64,000 nt of DNA from positions 1,426,001 through 1,490,000 of the forward strand of contig NZ_CP045121.1 of NCBI RefSeq assembly GCF_011492965.1, read 5' to 3'. Below the pieces are notes generated by a model. That model was not told the DNA's origin and made no database searches. It saw only the letters and a list, made by a program, of their open reading frames with translations. Both the position numbers and the translations under genes were made by a program. The DNA comes from Rubrobacter marinus. GTDB taxonomy: Bacteria; Actinomycetota; Rubrobacteria; Rubrobacterales; Rubrobacteraceae. Below, in pieces: positions 1 through 8,290 of the stretch (the stretch's first letter is position 1; each line of letters begins with the position of its first letter).

Positions 1-2252
1 GTGTCGGCCATGGTGGGGTTGGTCGGCATCGGGTAGTAGCCGCCGTCGAGGCCGGTCGCGAGCTCCCCGGCCTCCTCGCCGTCGGTCGCGCCGTCGCCGT
101 CGGTGTCCTCGTCCTTCGGATCTGTGGTGACGGAGACGCCGTTGCCCCCGACGAAGCCGTTGATCTCGGCGCAGTCGGAGAGGCCGTCCTTGTCGGCGTC
201 CTCGTCCGCCCCGGGCGCGGGCTCGCCCTCGGCGATGCCCCTGAATACCTGCGGAAGGTCCTCGGCGCTGGTGACGTGGTAGAAGTCTCCGCCCGTGCCC
301 TCGGCGATGGATCGCAGCAGGTACTCGTCGGTGCTGTAACCGAGGCCTATGGTGTAGACGGCGACCCCGGAGTCCTTCGCCCTCCTGGTCAGGGCGTCGT
401 AGTAGTACCCCTCGCCGTCGGTGAGGAGGATGACCGCCTTGAGGTGCCCAGGCTTCGCGTTTCTGTCGAGCTCGTTCAATGAGGTCTCGAGCCCGGCGGC
501 GATGTTCGTGCCGCCCGATGAATCTATGCGGTCGATGGCGGCCTTGGCCGCCGCGCGGTCGGTCGTGAGGGGCTGCAGGAGTTTGGCGCGGCTATCGAAG
601 TCCACGACGGCGGCCTGGTCGCCTTCGATGAGGGCGTCCACGAAGGCCTTCGACGCGGTCTTGCGGTACCCGCGTGGGTCGTTCCAGCTCATTGAGCCCG
701 AGGAGTCGATGTCGAGGACGACGTCGAGGTTCTTGAGGTTCGGGTCGGTCGGGGCCCTCGTCCCGTCGTCCTCGCACGCGACCTGGGTGAACGACTTTTC
801 CCAGGTCGGGATGTGGAAGAGAACGAACGTCGTGAAGTGGTCGGTCTCGGCCCAGGCGTAGCCGCCCGAGACGTCCACCCCGCCCTCGTTGAGGGGCACG
901 AAGACGCGCGAGCCCTCGTCCCAGTACATCACGCCGAGGTTCTCGACATCGCCGCCCGGCACCTTTGCCCGGTCGAACGGGATCTTGACCCGCGCCTTCT
1001 CGAACGGCTTCTCGGAGGTGACGTCCATTGCGGAAGAGGCCTGCCCCGGCATGCCCTGGAACAACTTGTCCTCGGAGAGGTCCTTGAACTCCACGCCCCG
1101 GGCCACGTCGCCGGTGCCCGTCATCTCGACGGCGACGCCGCCCTCCTCGGCGGACTCTTCGGTGGTGTAGGTCTCGAAGCCGTCCGCGGCGCCGTCGCCG
1201 TCCGTGTCGGGGTTCTTCGGGTCCGTGCCGAGGCGCTTCTCGGAATCGTCGGTGAGGCCGTCGGCGTCGGTGTCCTGCTTGTTCGGGTCGGAGAAGCCCT
1301 CGAGCTCCTCGCCGTCCTCGAGGCCCTCGCCGTCGGTGTCGGGCTTGAGGGGGTTCGTGCCGGCCTCGACCTCGTCGCGGTCCGTCATCCCGTCCTCGTC
1401 GCGGTCACTAGTCGCGGGGTCGGCCTTAGTGGGGTCGGTGCCGAGCTTGTAAAACTCGTCGCCGTCGTTCGCGCCGTCGCCGTCGGTGTCGCCCTTCTTC
1501 GGGTCGCTGCCGAGCTTCTTCTCCTGGTCGGGGAGGAGCTTGTCGCCGTCGGGGTCGAAGGCCTTCCACAAGAGGTCCGAGGCCGCGTCCGCATGCCCCC
1601 ACGCCTTCTGGTAGTCGCGGATCGCGTCGACGGGCATGCCCTTCTGCGACTTGTCGTCGCCCTTCTGGAGCTCCTGTCGGGCCCGGTCGAGGGCGAGCTG
1701 GCCATCCTTGGGAAGGTCGGCGCCGAAGATGTTGGTCGCTCCGAGGGCCTTCTCGGTCACGAGCCGGTCGGCGCGGTGGACCTTCTTCAGGGCCTCGCGG
1801 GCCTTCTCCTTGACCCCCTCGTCGACCTTCGGGTCGGCGAGCATCCCCCTGAGGCGCTTGGCGGCGTTCACGTCGTGCTCGAAGGCGGAGCCGTCCTCGA
1901 GCCAGTTGTCGCCGCGGAAGGTGCCGTCGATGGAGGCCCGAAGCTCCCTGAGGATGTACTCCTTTCGGTCGTCCTTGCCTGGCGGCGTCTCGTCAGGGTT
2001 CGGGTAGTCCATCGACTCCACGACCTTTATCGCCTCGAGCTTGGCCGCCTTCGCGGTGCCAGCGGCGACGGGTGTGCCGTCGAGGTCGACCTTCGAAGGA
2101 GAAGACGAACCATCGGCTTGGCCTTGTTGGGCCGCTACCGCCTCCCGTGATGCGAGGAAGGTCGGCGCCACGGTCGAGAAGAGCACCAGCGCTGCGAGGA
2201 GGATTAGTACGATCCTTGGCGGCGGTCCGTAAAACTCCCCGCCGCTTCGCAT
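1..2252 (-). CDS. Secreted VWA-domain protein with thrombospondin type 3 repeats (3' end outside window)
   Basis: About 750 residues are visible in one uninterrupted frame that runs off the left edge. An N-terminal hydrophobic segment (residues ~12-35) suggests a signal peptide or membrane anchor. A helical, charged region follows, then about five Asp-rich calcium-binding thrombospondin-3 repeats (DTDGDGANDGDE type, residues ~255-360). A von Willebrand factor A domain lies at ~510-690 with an intact metal-ion-dependent adhesion site (DIDSSGSMS, then SGGTN and LLTDGEG). More calcium repeats follow, reaching the edge. The start ATG follows a weak G-rich SD. The protein probably acts outside the membrane in adhesion or calcium binding; the ligand is unknown. 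The domain calls are strong; the role is inferred. Confidence 0.85.
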   Translation of the reverse strand, partial: MRSGGEFYGPPPRIVLILLAALVLFSTVAPTFLASREAVAAQQGQADGSSSPSKVDLDGTPVAAGTAKAAKLEAIKVVESMDYPNPDETPPGKDDRKEYILRELRASIDGTFRGDNWLEDGSAFEHDVNAAKRLRGMLADPKVDEGVKEKAREALKKVHRADRLVTEKALGATNIFGADLPKDGQLALDRARQELQKGDDKSQKGMPVDAIRDYQKAWGHADAASDLLWKAFDPDGDKLLPDQEKKLGSDPKKGDTDGDGANDGDEFYKLGTDPTKADPATSDRDEDGMTDRDEVEAGTNPLKPDTDGEGLEDGEELEGFSDPNKQDTDADGLTDDSEKRLGTDPKNPDTDGDGAADGFETYTTEESAEEGGVAVEMTGTGDVARGVEFKDLSEDKLFQGMPGQASSAMDVTSEKPFEKARVKIPFDRAKVPGGDVENLGVMYWDEGSRVFVPLNEGGVDVSGGYAWAETDHFTTFVLFHIPTWEKSFTQVACEDDGTRAPTDPNLKNLDVVLDIDSSGSMSWNDPRGYRKTASKAFVDALIEGDQAAVVDFDSRAKLLQPLTTDRAAAKAAIDRIDSSGGTNIAAGLETSLNELDRNAKPGHLKAVILLTDGEGYYYDALTRRAKDSGVAVYTIGLGYSTDEYLLRSIAEGTGGDFYHVTSAEDLPQVFRGIAEGEPAPGADEDADKDGLSDCAEINGFVGGNGVSVTTDPKDEDTDGDGATDGEEAGELATGLDGGYYPMPTNPTMAD

Positions 2253-2486
2253 ACGCACACCCCTACCCAAGATTCGGCCCACTCCGACGCCCCTTTCCTC
2301 GCTCGTTGTAGCGACGGCGCGTGGCGTTCCGTCGACGACCGCGCCCCCTTGCCCCCGGGCCCGGACGGACCCGAGAAGAATGGTGCCGCACCTCGCGGGC
2401 GCCGTCATCCGAGGAATCGCTGATTTTTGCGTATAACTTTTGTGATAGATCGTGGGCGGGAGCTGGGGTAGCCCCCGCTACCGCTC

Positions 2487-3152
2487 TTAACGCCCTTCGA
2501 CCTCCACCGCGCCGTGGCGTAAGGCGAAGACGAGCGCCTGCAACCTGGACTCGACGCCGAGCTTGGTGAGGATGCCGGTAAGGTGGGAGCGCACCGTGCC
2601 GGGCCCCACGCGAAGCCTCCTCGCTATCTCCTTGTCGTTCAGGCCGTCGGCGAGGGCTTGCAGGACCTCGAGCTCCCGGCGTGTCAGCCGGGCCAGCGCG
2701 GCGCGGGCGTCTCGGTCCTGCTCGCGGCGCTTGACGGCGAGCCTAACCATCTCGAGGACCTCGGAGGGCGGCATAATCTGCTCGCCCGCGGCCAGTCGCC
2801 TAATCGCGTTCGTTATCTCGTCGAGGTCGGCCGCCTTATTGAGCACGCTCGAGGCACCTGCCTCCACCGCCCCCGCGAGCCTGTTTTTGTCGGAGTGGGC
2901 GGTCAGGACGAGCGCCGAAGCTTCGCGGTTGGCGGCGCGTAGGTCGTCGATGAGGTCCGTGCCCGACCCGTCGGGTAGGTCCAGGTCCAGGAGCGCTACG
3001 TCCGCACCGCCGTCCAAGCCTCCCAGGGCTCGACGCGCCTCGGCCAAGGTTCCCGCCTGGGCGACCACGGAGAGGTCGGGCTCTTGGTCGAGGACGAGGG
3101 CGAGCGGGATCCGCGAGGAGGCATGGTCGTCGAGAAGCAGCAGGCGAATCAT
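2487..3152 (-). CDS. NarL/FixJ-family response regulator
   Basis: 221 residues. The N-terminal receiver domain (1-120) has the acidic pair DD near residue 8, a phospho-acceptor Asp near 56 (LLDLDLPDG), a conserved Thr (VLTAH) and a Lys near 106. The C-terminal LuxR-type helix-turn-helix (~150-210) contains LTRRELEVLQALADG and NDKEIARRL. The start overlaps the stop of the upstream histidine kinase by 4 bp, so the two are translationally coupled and almost certainly cognate. It is a cytoplasmic DNA-binding transcription regulator; its targets are unknown. Confidence 0.93.
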   Translation of the reverse strand: MIRLLLLDDHASSRIPLALVLDQEPDLSVVAQAGTLAEARRALGGLDGGADVALLDLDLPDGSGTDLIDDLRAANREASALVLTAHSDKNRLAGAVEAGASSVLNKAADLDEITNAIRRLAAGEQIMPPSEVLEMVRLAVKRREQDRDARAALARLTRRELEVLQALADGLNDKEIARRLRVGPGTVRSHLTGILTKLGVESRLQALVFALRHGAVEVEGR

Positions 3153-4897
3153 GCCTTCCCCTCCTCGTCTATCCGCCGGCGGGTGCCGCCGTCTAGGAGC
3201 TCCAACTCGAAAGAGAAGACCGAACCCTCGCCGGGGGCGGAGTGCGCGGAGAGCTCCGAGCCGTGGGCCAGGGCGATGCGGCGGCTTAGGTACAGCCCGA
3301 GTCCCAAGCCCTCGACCTTACCTCCTTCGGCGTCGCGCCCCCTCCCGAACTTGTCGAAGATCCGCTCGAGGTCGTCGGGGTGGATGCCCGCGCCCCGGTC
3401 CGCCACCTCGACGAGGACGCGGTGACGGCGGCCCCCGCAATCGCCGGAGGTTACACGCAGCTCGACAGGCACCCCTTCCGGGGAGTGCTTGGCCGCGTTC
3501 GAGAGGAGGTTCCTCAAGACCTGGCCTATGCGGGTGGGATCGGCCAGCACCTCTTCCTCCTCGGCACCCTCGGGCCGAACCAGTAGCCCCACGGAGTGGT
3601 CGCCGGGGAGCGACTCGGCGAACCCCTTGGCGTCCTCGAGGAGGGCGCCGAGCCTCACGGGGCGGGGCTCCACCCGGAAGTCGTCGCGCTCGGCTGAGGC
3701 CGTCTCCCGGACATCCTCTACGAGGGCCTTCAGAACGTCCGTCTGCTCGCGCATGGCGCCCAGGGCGTAGGAGCGCAGCTCGGGATCGGCAGCCCCGCCT
3801 CGCTCGAGGAGGTCTGCGAGCCTGCGTACCGCCGCTAATGGCCCGCCGAGCTCGTGGGCGACCATCGCGGTAAAGTCGGCCTTCATGGAGGCGAGCTCCC
3901 CGAGGCGCTCGGCTCGCTTCCTTTCCGTACCGAGGAGCAAGGCCCGCTCGCGCGCGATACGCGAGAGTTCCGCTATGCCGCCGACCACGACCACCGCCAC
4001 GGAGGCCGCGCGAAGGACGTCGGCCGAGGCGAGGACGGGGCCGTAGACCGACGGCACGAAGACGTTGTGCAGCTGCGCGCCGGCCAGGAGCACCATGACC
4101 GAGGGCAACCATCCCGGCACGTCGCCGAGCCGGTACGCGCGCGACGCTCCGATCGCCGCGGCGGTAGCAAGGACGAGTGGCGCCGCCGAGAGCGCCGCGT
4201 ACCATCCCGTCGACGCCGGCAGTTCCTCCCCCAAGTCGGGTAACGGACCGGGGGGCGGGGGCGACACCAGTGGTGGCAGCAGGCCTGCGGTCGAAGAGAC
4301 CGCGAGCCCCGCGGCCCCGAACGCGAGGAGGACGGCCAGAACCGTCCTCCACCCCAGTGGACGCGCCCTGCTGGGAGCCAGGCCGAAGGCGAATAGAGCT
4401 CCGCTGGCGGTCCAGGTGAGCAACGCCCCGTAGGCGGCCGCATCGGGGTCGCGCTCCGTGTCCGACATCGCCCCCGCGTAGCCGAACCCCGCGTTGCCGA
4501 GGCCGAGCACCAAGAGGCCGGCAACTACCCAGGACAGTCGCCCGGAGGTGGTCCCCACGGTCCCCGCTGCGCAGAGGAAGAGCGCGAGCGCCCCAAACAT
4601 CCTGGCGCAGGCTGCCGCCGCCTCCACCCCCGCCTGCGCCCTAGGCGCCTCCACCGCAAAAACGGCGTCCTCGACGACCAGCACGGCCGCCGCCCAAAAG
4701 GCGATCACGAGAGCCAGGGCTAGCGCGATGAAGGTGACGAAACGTGCGGTCGTGCTCCAGTGCCCTCCCAGCGGAAGCCCCCCAAAGTTTCTCAAGGCGG
4801 ATCGTCGAGACCGGAAACCTTTCGGGCCGCCCGCTTTCCTGCCACTCTTGCGTCGCGGCTCCCTCGACCTATCCCTGTTGCACCCCCGACACGCCAC
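3149..4897 (-). CDS. Membrane sensor histidine kinase, partner of the NarL-type regulator
   Basis: 582 residues. The N-terminal half has about eight hydrophobic segments and no recognisable extracellular or PAS domain. The catalytic half has the dimerisation/phosphorylation helix with HELGGPLAAVRRL, the N box NLLSNAAKHSP, the G1 box DRGAGI, the F region FDKFGRG and the G2 box GLGLGLY. This HisKA/HATPase layout is unusual with a NarL-type regulator, which usually pairs with HisKA_3 kinases. The GTG start is uncertain: the first ~45 residues are very basic, and a TTG closer to the first membrane helix (about residue 36) is a fair alternative. The gene ends inside the start of the regulator gene, forming a two-gene operon. 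Confidence 0.88.
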   Translation of the reverse strand: MACRGCNRDRSREPRRKSGRKAGGPKGFRSRRSALRNFGGLPLGGHWSTTARFVTFIALALALVIAFWAAAVLVVEDAVFAVEAPRAQAGVEAAAACARMFGALALFLCAAGTVGTTSGRLSWVVAGLLVLGLGNAGFGYAGAMSDTERDPDAAAYGALLTWTASGALFAFGLAPSRARPLGWRTVLAVLLAFGAAGLAVSSTAGLLPPLVSPPPPGPLPDLGEELPASTGWYAALSAAPLVLATAAAIGASRAYRLGDVPGWLPSVMVLLAGAQLHNVFVPSVYGPVLASADVLRAASVAVVVVGGIAELSRIARERALLLGTERKRAERLGELASMKADFTAMVAHELGGPLAAVRRLADLLERGGAADPELRSYALGAMREQTDVLKALVEDVRETASAERDDFRVEPRPVRLGALLEDAKGFAESLPGDHSVGLLVRPEGAEEEEVLADPTRIGQVLRNLLSNAAKHSPEGVPVELRVTSGDCGGRRHRVLVEVADRGAGIHPDDLERIFDKFGRGRDAEGGKVEGLGLGLYLSRRIALAHGSELSAHSAPGEGSVFSFELELLDGGTRRRIDEEGKA

Positions 4898-5116
4898 CCC
4901 TCTAATATGCCTAGGTTACTTGTACCGCCAATCCGGCGCAACGGAAGCGGGTCCGCTTCCTTGCATTTGCCTCACGCAGCGAACCCCTCCACCCACAGAG
5001 GTGGGCTCAAGCGGGCGATGCAAGACTGGACAGAGGATCGCTGCAAGCTGAGTAAGACAACGTACTCCGAGCGGAAATCTCGGTAAAGTGACCGCAGTGC
5101 TCTGAGAGCGCGGTAG

Positions 5117-5389
5117 GGTGACGAGGACCGGTTCGCCTTCGAGGCCGACGGCGCCGCCACCCACCGGGCGCGCCTACACGGGTTGCCCGCCGACTACGAC
5201 CTCGAGCTCTACGACGCCGGTGGCAAGAGCGCGGCGGCACCGGCGGAGCGCGGGAAGAGGTCGGAGGAGGTGAGACGTAAGCTGCCGGCGGGGCGGTACT
5301 ACTTGAAGGTCTCCGGACACGACGGGGCGTGGAGCGCGCGGCTGCCCTACCGGCTCGACCTCGAGACGGTGGGTCCCGCCAAGCCGTAA
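5117..5389 (+). pseudogene. 5'-truncated remnant encoding a PPC (pre-peptidase C-terminal) domain
   Basis: An open frame of 90 codons begins directly after an in-frame TAG and has no plausible start at its beginning. It encodes a coherent end of a PPC-like beta-sandwich: DEDRFAFEA near the start, LPADYDLELYDAGG in the middle and LPAGRYYLKVSGHDG near the end. Such domains usually form the C-terminus of secreted peptidases. The first domain strand lies upstream of the only possible TTG start (5183), so this looks like the tail of a lost secreted protein rather than an intact small gene. Confidence 0.6.
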
Positions 5390-5442
5390 GAGGAGCGAGA
5401 CGGTCGAGGCAGCAGTGGACGAAACGGATCGAGGAGCGTAAC

Positions 5443-5997
5443 GTGGACCCCGACAGGCTAGGCCGGACGGTGGTCTCGGGGATCGGGGCCGTGGCGGTAG
5501 TCCTGGTCGCGTGCCCGTTGGCTTTCTACGTCGCTCTGCCGGGCGAGGCCTTCAACCCCTACTCCTCCGGGTCGGGGGAGCGGGCGGAGGGCACCGATCC
5601 GATCCGCGCCGCGGCTTACTCGCTAGTTTTCGTGGCATTCGCGCTGGCCGGTGCCCTCCCGGCTCGGGCTCTCGGCCTCGGTTGGCCGGGGGACTTCGTG
5701 CTATCCGGCGTCGCGACCGGGATCCTGCTCGTGGTGGTACTCGCGGCGGGACCTTCCTACGGTAGGGTCCTGGCCGCCGTGGTGGCGGCCCCGGTGCTGG
5801 TGGCGCTGGTTGCCTCTTTGCTGACGAACAGCACCCGAGCCACCATGATCGTCGCCTCGGGTGCGGTAGCCTTCGTCGTCGCGGTAGCCGTTGTCTACTC
5901 GACCTCGACGCTGGCCGGCTTCGCTGTGGGTTTGTCCGGGTGGGTTCTTCTTCCGGCGATGGCTGGTCTGTTCAACCCCACGGGCACGGCCGATTGA
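5443..5997 (+). CDS. Small integral membrane protein, unknown function
   Basis: 184 residues starting at GTG 5443, behind a GAGGAG ribosome site. About five to six hydrophobic helices are visible, for example AVAVVLVACPLAFYVAL, FVLSGVATGILLVVVLAA and TMIVASGAVAFVVAVAVV. An extended reading begins at 5329, but it overlaps the PPC remnant and has no SD there. I recognise no family motif. It is probably a polytopic plasma-membrane protein; its function is unknown. Confidence 0.6.
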   Translation: MDPDRLGRTVVSGIGAVAVVLVACPLAFYVALPGEAFNPYSSGSGERAEGTDPIRAAAYSLVFVAFALAGALPARALGLGWPGDFVLSGVATGILLVVVLAAGPSYGRVLAAVVAAPVLVALVASLLTNSTRATMIVASGAVAFVVAVAVVYSTSTLAGFAVGLSGWVLLPAMAGLFNPTGTAD

Positions 5998-6261
5998 CGC
6001 TGGCCCCGGCCCCGGGCGGTGGTTCCCCCGTACGCCGCTCGAGTAGGAGTACGCCGTCGGTTTCCGACCCCGAAGTCGGTTACGAAAGCAACATCCATAG
6101 CGGCAACGAAAACGGCCGGTATCGGCGCCGCCCTCCCGGGAGGGGGTTTTGGGACTTTGTTTTGTGGAGGGGTTTCGGTGCGGCTCTTGCGTTGCATTAC
6201 CCGTGGTTTTGGTGCGCGCCCGCGTAGGGGGAGGGGGTTTCGAGACGGACCCCCATCTTTG

Positions 6262-6672
6262 TCATCGACGGCGGCCACGTCGCTTCCGGGGCCTCGGTAT
6301 TCGGCGGGGTGGGGCGTCGCGGAGCGCGTCCTCTATGCGTTGGGCCCTTCGGCGTTCGGCTCGTGCGTCTTCGCGTGCCCTTTGCTCGTCCTCCCGGGCC
6401 GCGTCCCTCTCGGCCTCCGCGCGACCCAACTCGCGTGACAGGCGTTCCACCTGCCCCCGCAGGGCGTCCTCCGTGGGAGGCGGGGGAGAGGGAAACCGGC
6501 GCTTGAGGACGTGCTCCGTCCAAAAATGGGAGACGGCCGCGTCCGCGACCTTGCTCCCCAAGTAGACCAGCACGGTCCAGGCACCCGCGAGCAGCATGGC
6601 CGCGACCGGGTGCTCGGGCACCACCTGCGAGAGGATTGCCAAGAGGCGCAGTATGTCGTAGTAGTGTTCCAC
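6262..6672 (-). CDS. Small membrane protein with a C-terminal coiled coil
   Basis: 136 residues. One hydrophobic segment (residues ~22-42, AAMLLAGAWTVLVYLG) is followed by a Pro-rich linker (FPSPPPPTED). A long charged heptad-rich helix (~70-115, VERLSRELGRAEAERDAARE) and a very basic tail follow. No SD precedes the ATG, and a 7-bp inverted repeat (6660-6676) covers the start codon. This could mean leaderless translation, an operator, or a wrong start. Single-helix plus coiled-coil proteins of this kind occur in phage and defence neighbourhoods, but no function can be assigned. Confidence 0.55.
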   Translation of the reverse strand: MEHYYDILRLLAILSQVVPEHPVAAMLLAGAWTVLVYLGSKVADAAVSHFWTEHVLKRRFPSPPPPTEDALRGQVERLSRELGRAEAERDAAREDEQRAREDARAERRRAQRIEDALRDAPPRRIPRPRKRRGRRR

Positions 6673-6857
6673 TACTTACTAGGTGCGTTAGGGAACATTC
6701 GATGCAGGGGCAAGCCCACGGGGCCCCACAAGACCCCGATAAACGGCACGAAAAAGGCCGAGGTGTGATCCCCAGCCGAGTGCGTTATGCGGTTGTCGTG
6801 CGACACCCCTGCGGAGGGCATTAGGGATCGTCCTTCACGGCGTCACCTCACGACGAA

Positions 6858-6881
6858 GGCCGTCCCCGGAAAGGGACGGCC
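6858..6881. terminator. 9-bp perfect hairpin in a 387-bp gene-free stretch
   Basis: The arms GGCCGTCCC and GGGACGGCC flank a 6-nt loop. No T-run follows on either strand, so this is a possible factor-assisted terminator between the XRE-type regulator gene (reading leftward, ending at 7060) and the small membrane gene beyond. The rest of 6673-7059 shows no gene I can support. Confidence 0.4.
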
Positions 6882-7059
6882 TATGGAGTTACGGGGAAGC
6901 TTTTACCTAAACAGGCGAAATGCCGAGCGAGAGCGAACCTTTCCCCCGGCGAAGAAAAAGTCATTCACGCGGGTAGGTGGAGCAAACGGGAAGCGGCCTC
7001 CCTGCCGCCCCAATACATTAAACAATCGAAAACGATACAGAAGTTGCCGTGCATCACGC

Positions 7060-7623
7060 TCAGTAGGTCCACGGCTCCAGACCCTGCGGCTCGAGCCCGA
7101 AGCCGGGGTGCTGCTTATAAAGTCGGCGGGCCTCGTCCTTGGCGCGGCAGATGGCGAGCCACCTGGCGTAGCGGTCGAACGGTACGCCGCGGGAGGGATC
7201 GTACTTGCGGCAAGCCTCGTAGAGGCCTTCCGGACCGGCCCCGACGAGCTCATCGATGTCGCCCGGGTTCAGAGCTAGCCTGCGGGCGGCCTTCTTTATG
7301 TAGGGTAAAGCCTCGTCCCTAATGCCAACAGTCATCCTCACGCCAACGTTGGGGTTCACCGCTTGAGCGTGCAGCTCCGGCGCGATCTCCGACGGCTCGA
7401 CACCAAGGGCTCGGGCGAGCTTCGAGATGGTGCTCCTGTGGGGCCTCTGCTGGCCGTGCTCTACGCGATGAATTGTCGGCCTGGAGACGTTCGATAGCCC
7501 GGCCAAGGCCTCCTGGGTAAGCCCCCGCTCCTCCCGCATTTCCCTCAACCTCAAGCCTCGGGACCTCCGTCGCGGGTCGGTGCTAACAACCGGAGCCATT
7601 CGGACGAGAACAGTTCCGAACAC
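7060..7623 (-). CDS. XRE-family helix-turn-helix fused to a sigma-70 region 2-like domain
   Basis: 187 residues. Residues ~20-80 form an XRE/Cro helix-turn-helix (LREMREERGLTQEALAGLS, then RPTIHRVEHGQQRP). Residues ~95-175 resemble sigma-70 region 2: a YIKKAARRLAL helix, DIDELVGAGPEGLYEACRK, then YDPSRGVPFDRYARWLAICRA. This matches the family pattern E-D-L-x-x-x-G-x-x-G-L, F-D-P-x-R-G-x-x-F. No region 3 or 4 is present, so the XRE domain may replace the usual DNA-binding region 4. The gene diverges from the TIR/caspase/SLOG operon and is a likely regulator of it. GTG 7623 has no SD and lies just downstream of a good promoter, so it may be near-leaderless; the internal ATG at 7599 is an alternative. 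Confidence 0.75.
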   Translation of the reverse strand: MFGTVLVRMAPVVSTDPRRRSRGLRLREMREERGLTQEALAGLSNVSRPTIHRVEHGQQRPHRSTISKLARALGVEPSEIAPELHAQAVNPNVGVRMTVGIRDEALPYIKKAARRLALNPGDIDELVGAGPEGLYEACRKYDPSRGVPFDRYARWLAICRAKDEARRLYKQHPGFGLEPQGLEPWTY

Positions 7624-7643
7624 AACTTCAAAGTATGCATTCT

Positions 7644-7672
7644 ATTGTACCTGCGCCGGGTCACCCTCGCAA
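7644..7672 (-). promoter_or_regulatory. Housekeeping-type promoter for the XRE/sigma-2 regulator
   Basis: On the minus strand, TTGCGA (-35) and TACAAT (-10) are separated by exactly 17 bp. The predicted start point is near 7636, only about 14 nt before the GTG start at 7623, consistent with the missing SD. Confidence 0.6.
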
Positions 7673-7810
7673 AGCCCGGTGGCGAGGCTGGACAGCAAGG
7701 AGAGTTATTCATACCGGGGGGCATGATCCCGGAGCGGTGGTGGTACCCAATCTTCCGAAACTTGGGGTAGTAGTACCTAGTAACGTGAGTAATATTCGAG
7801 AAACGCTTCT

Positions 7811-7845
7811 TCGGAAGCTGCCAGATCGGGGGGAGCAGCTTCCGA
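7811..7845. promoter_or_regulatory. 11-bp perfect inverted repeat just upstream of the TIR gene
   Basis: TCGGAAGCTGC and GCAGCTTCCGA are separated by 13 nt and end about 29 bp before the TIR start codon, in the divergent region shared with the XRE regulator. It could be a dimeric operator for the XRE domain or a leader hairpin controlling the operon. Confidence 0.5.
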
Positions 7846-7873
7846 ACCAACCCCACTTACGTCAAGAAGGAGC

Positions 7874-8290
7874 ATGATGGCAGATCCACGCGCGTTCCTC
7901 AGTTTCGACTTCGACCACAACAAGCAGTCAAAGGATCTGTTTGCCGGGCAATGCAACTCCAAGTCGCCCACGCCCTTCACCGCCTTCGACTGGTCCTCGA
8001 AGACGTCCTTGCCCCAAGCGCAATGGGAGGCTGAGATAAAAAAGAAGATTAATCGGACCAACATGCTCATCGTGCTCGTCGGCAGGTCGATGGGCACCGC
8101 CACCGGTGTGGTCAAGGAGATCGCCATGGCGAAGAGTCAGAACGTCCCGGTCTTCGGCGTCTATGTCGACGGCGCCAACACCTTGAGCACACTCCCGACC
8201 GGACTCCCGCGCACCCGCACCGTGGCTTGGGACTGGGCTAAGGTCGCGGCGAAAGTTCGCCAGATGATGAACGAAGGCAAGAACGTTTGA
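7874..8290 (+). CDS. TIR-domain protein, ThsB-like (MTH538/DUF1863 type)
   Basis: 138 residues, a single-domain protein. It opens with AFLSFDFDHN, typical of the ThsB-like TIR-fold group. It continues with WEAEIKKKIN, the strand MLIVLVGRSM and GVVKEIAMAKSQNVPVFGVYV, where Glu82 sits where the catalytic glutamate of TIR NADases lies. In known Thoeris systems such a protein detects phage and makes an ADP-ribose-derived signal from NAD. AAGGAG precedes two adjacent ATGs (7874 or 7877). Its stop overlaps the caspase start by 4 bp (TTGA). Fold and context are strong; enzymatic activity is inferred. Confidence 0.85.
   Translation: MMADPRAFLSFDFDHNKQSKDLFAGQCNSKSPTPFTAFDWSSKTSLPQAQWEAEIKKKINRTNMLIVLVGRSMGTATGVVKEIAMAKSQNVPVFGVYVDGANTLSTLPTGLPRTRTVAWDWAKVAAKVRQMMNEGKNV

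Noticed and set aside
813-2150. A 445-residue plus-strand reading frame
   Set aside because: It is the antisense shadow of the VWA/thrombospondin-repeat gene; Asp/Gly-rich repeats on one strand keep the opposite strand open.
7811-7845. Rho-independent terminator before the TIR gene
   Set aside because: No T-run follows and no upstream gene on that strand ends here; an operator or leader structure fits better.
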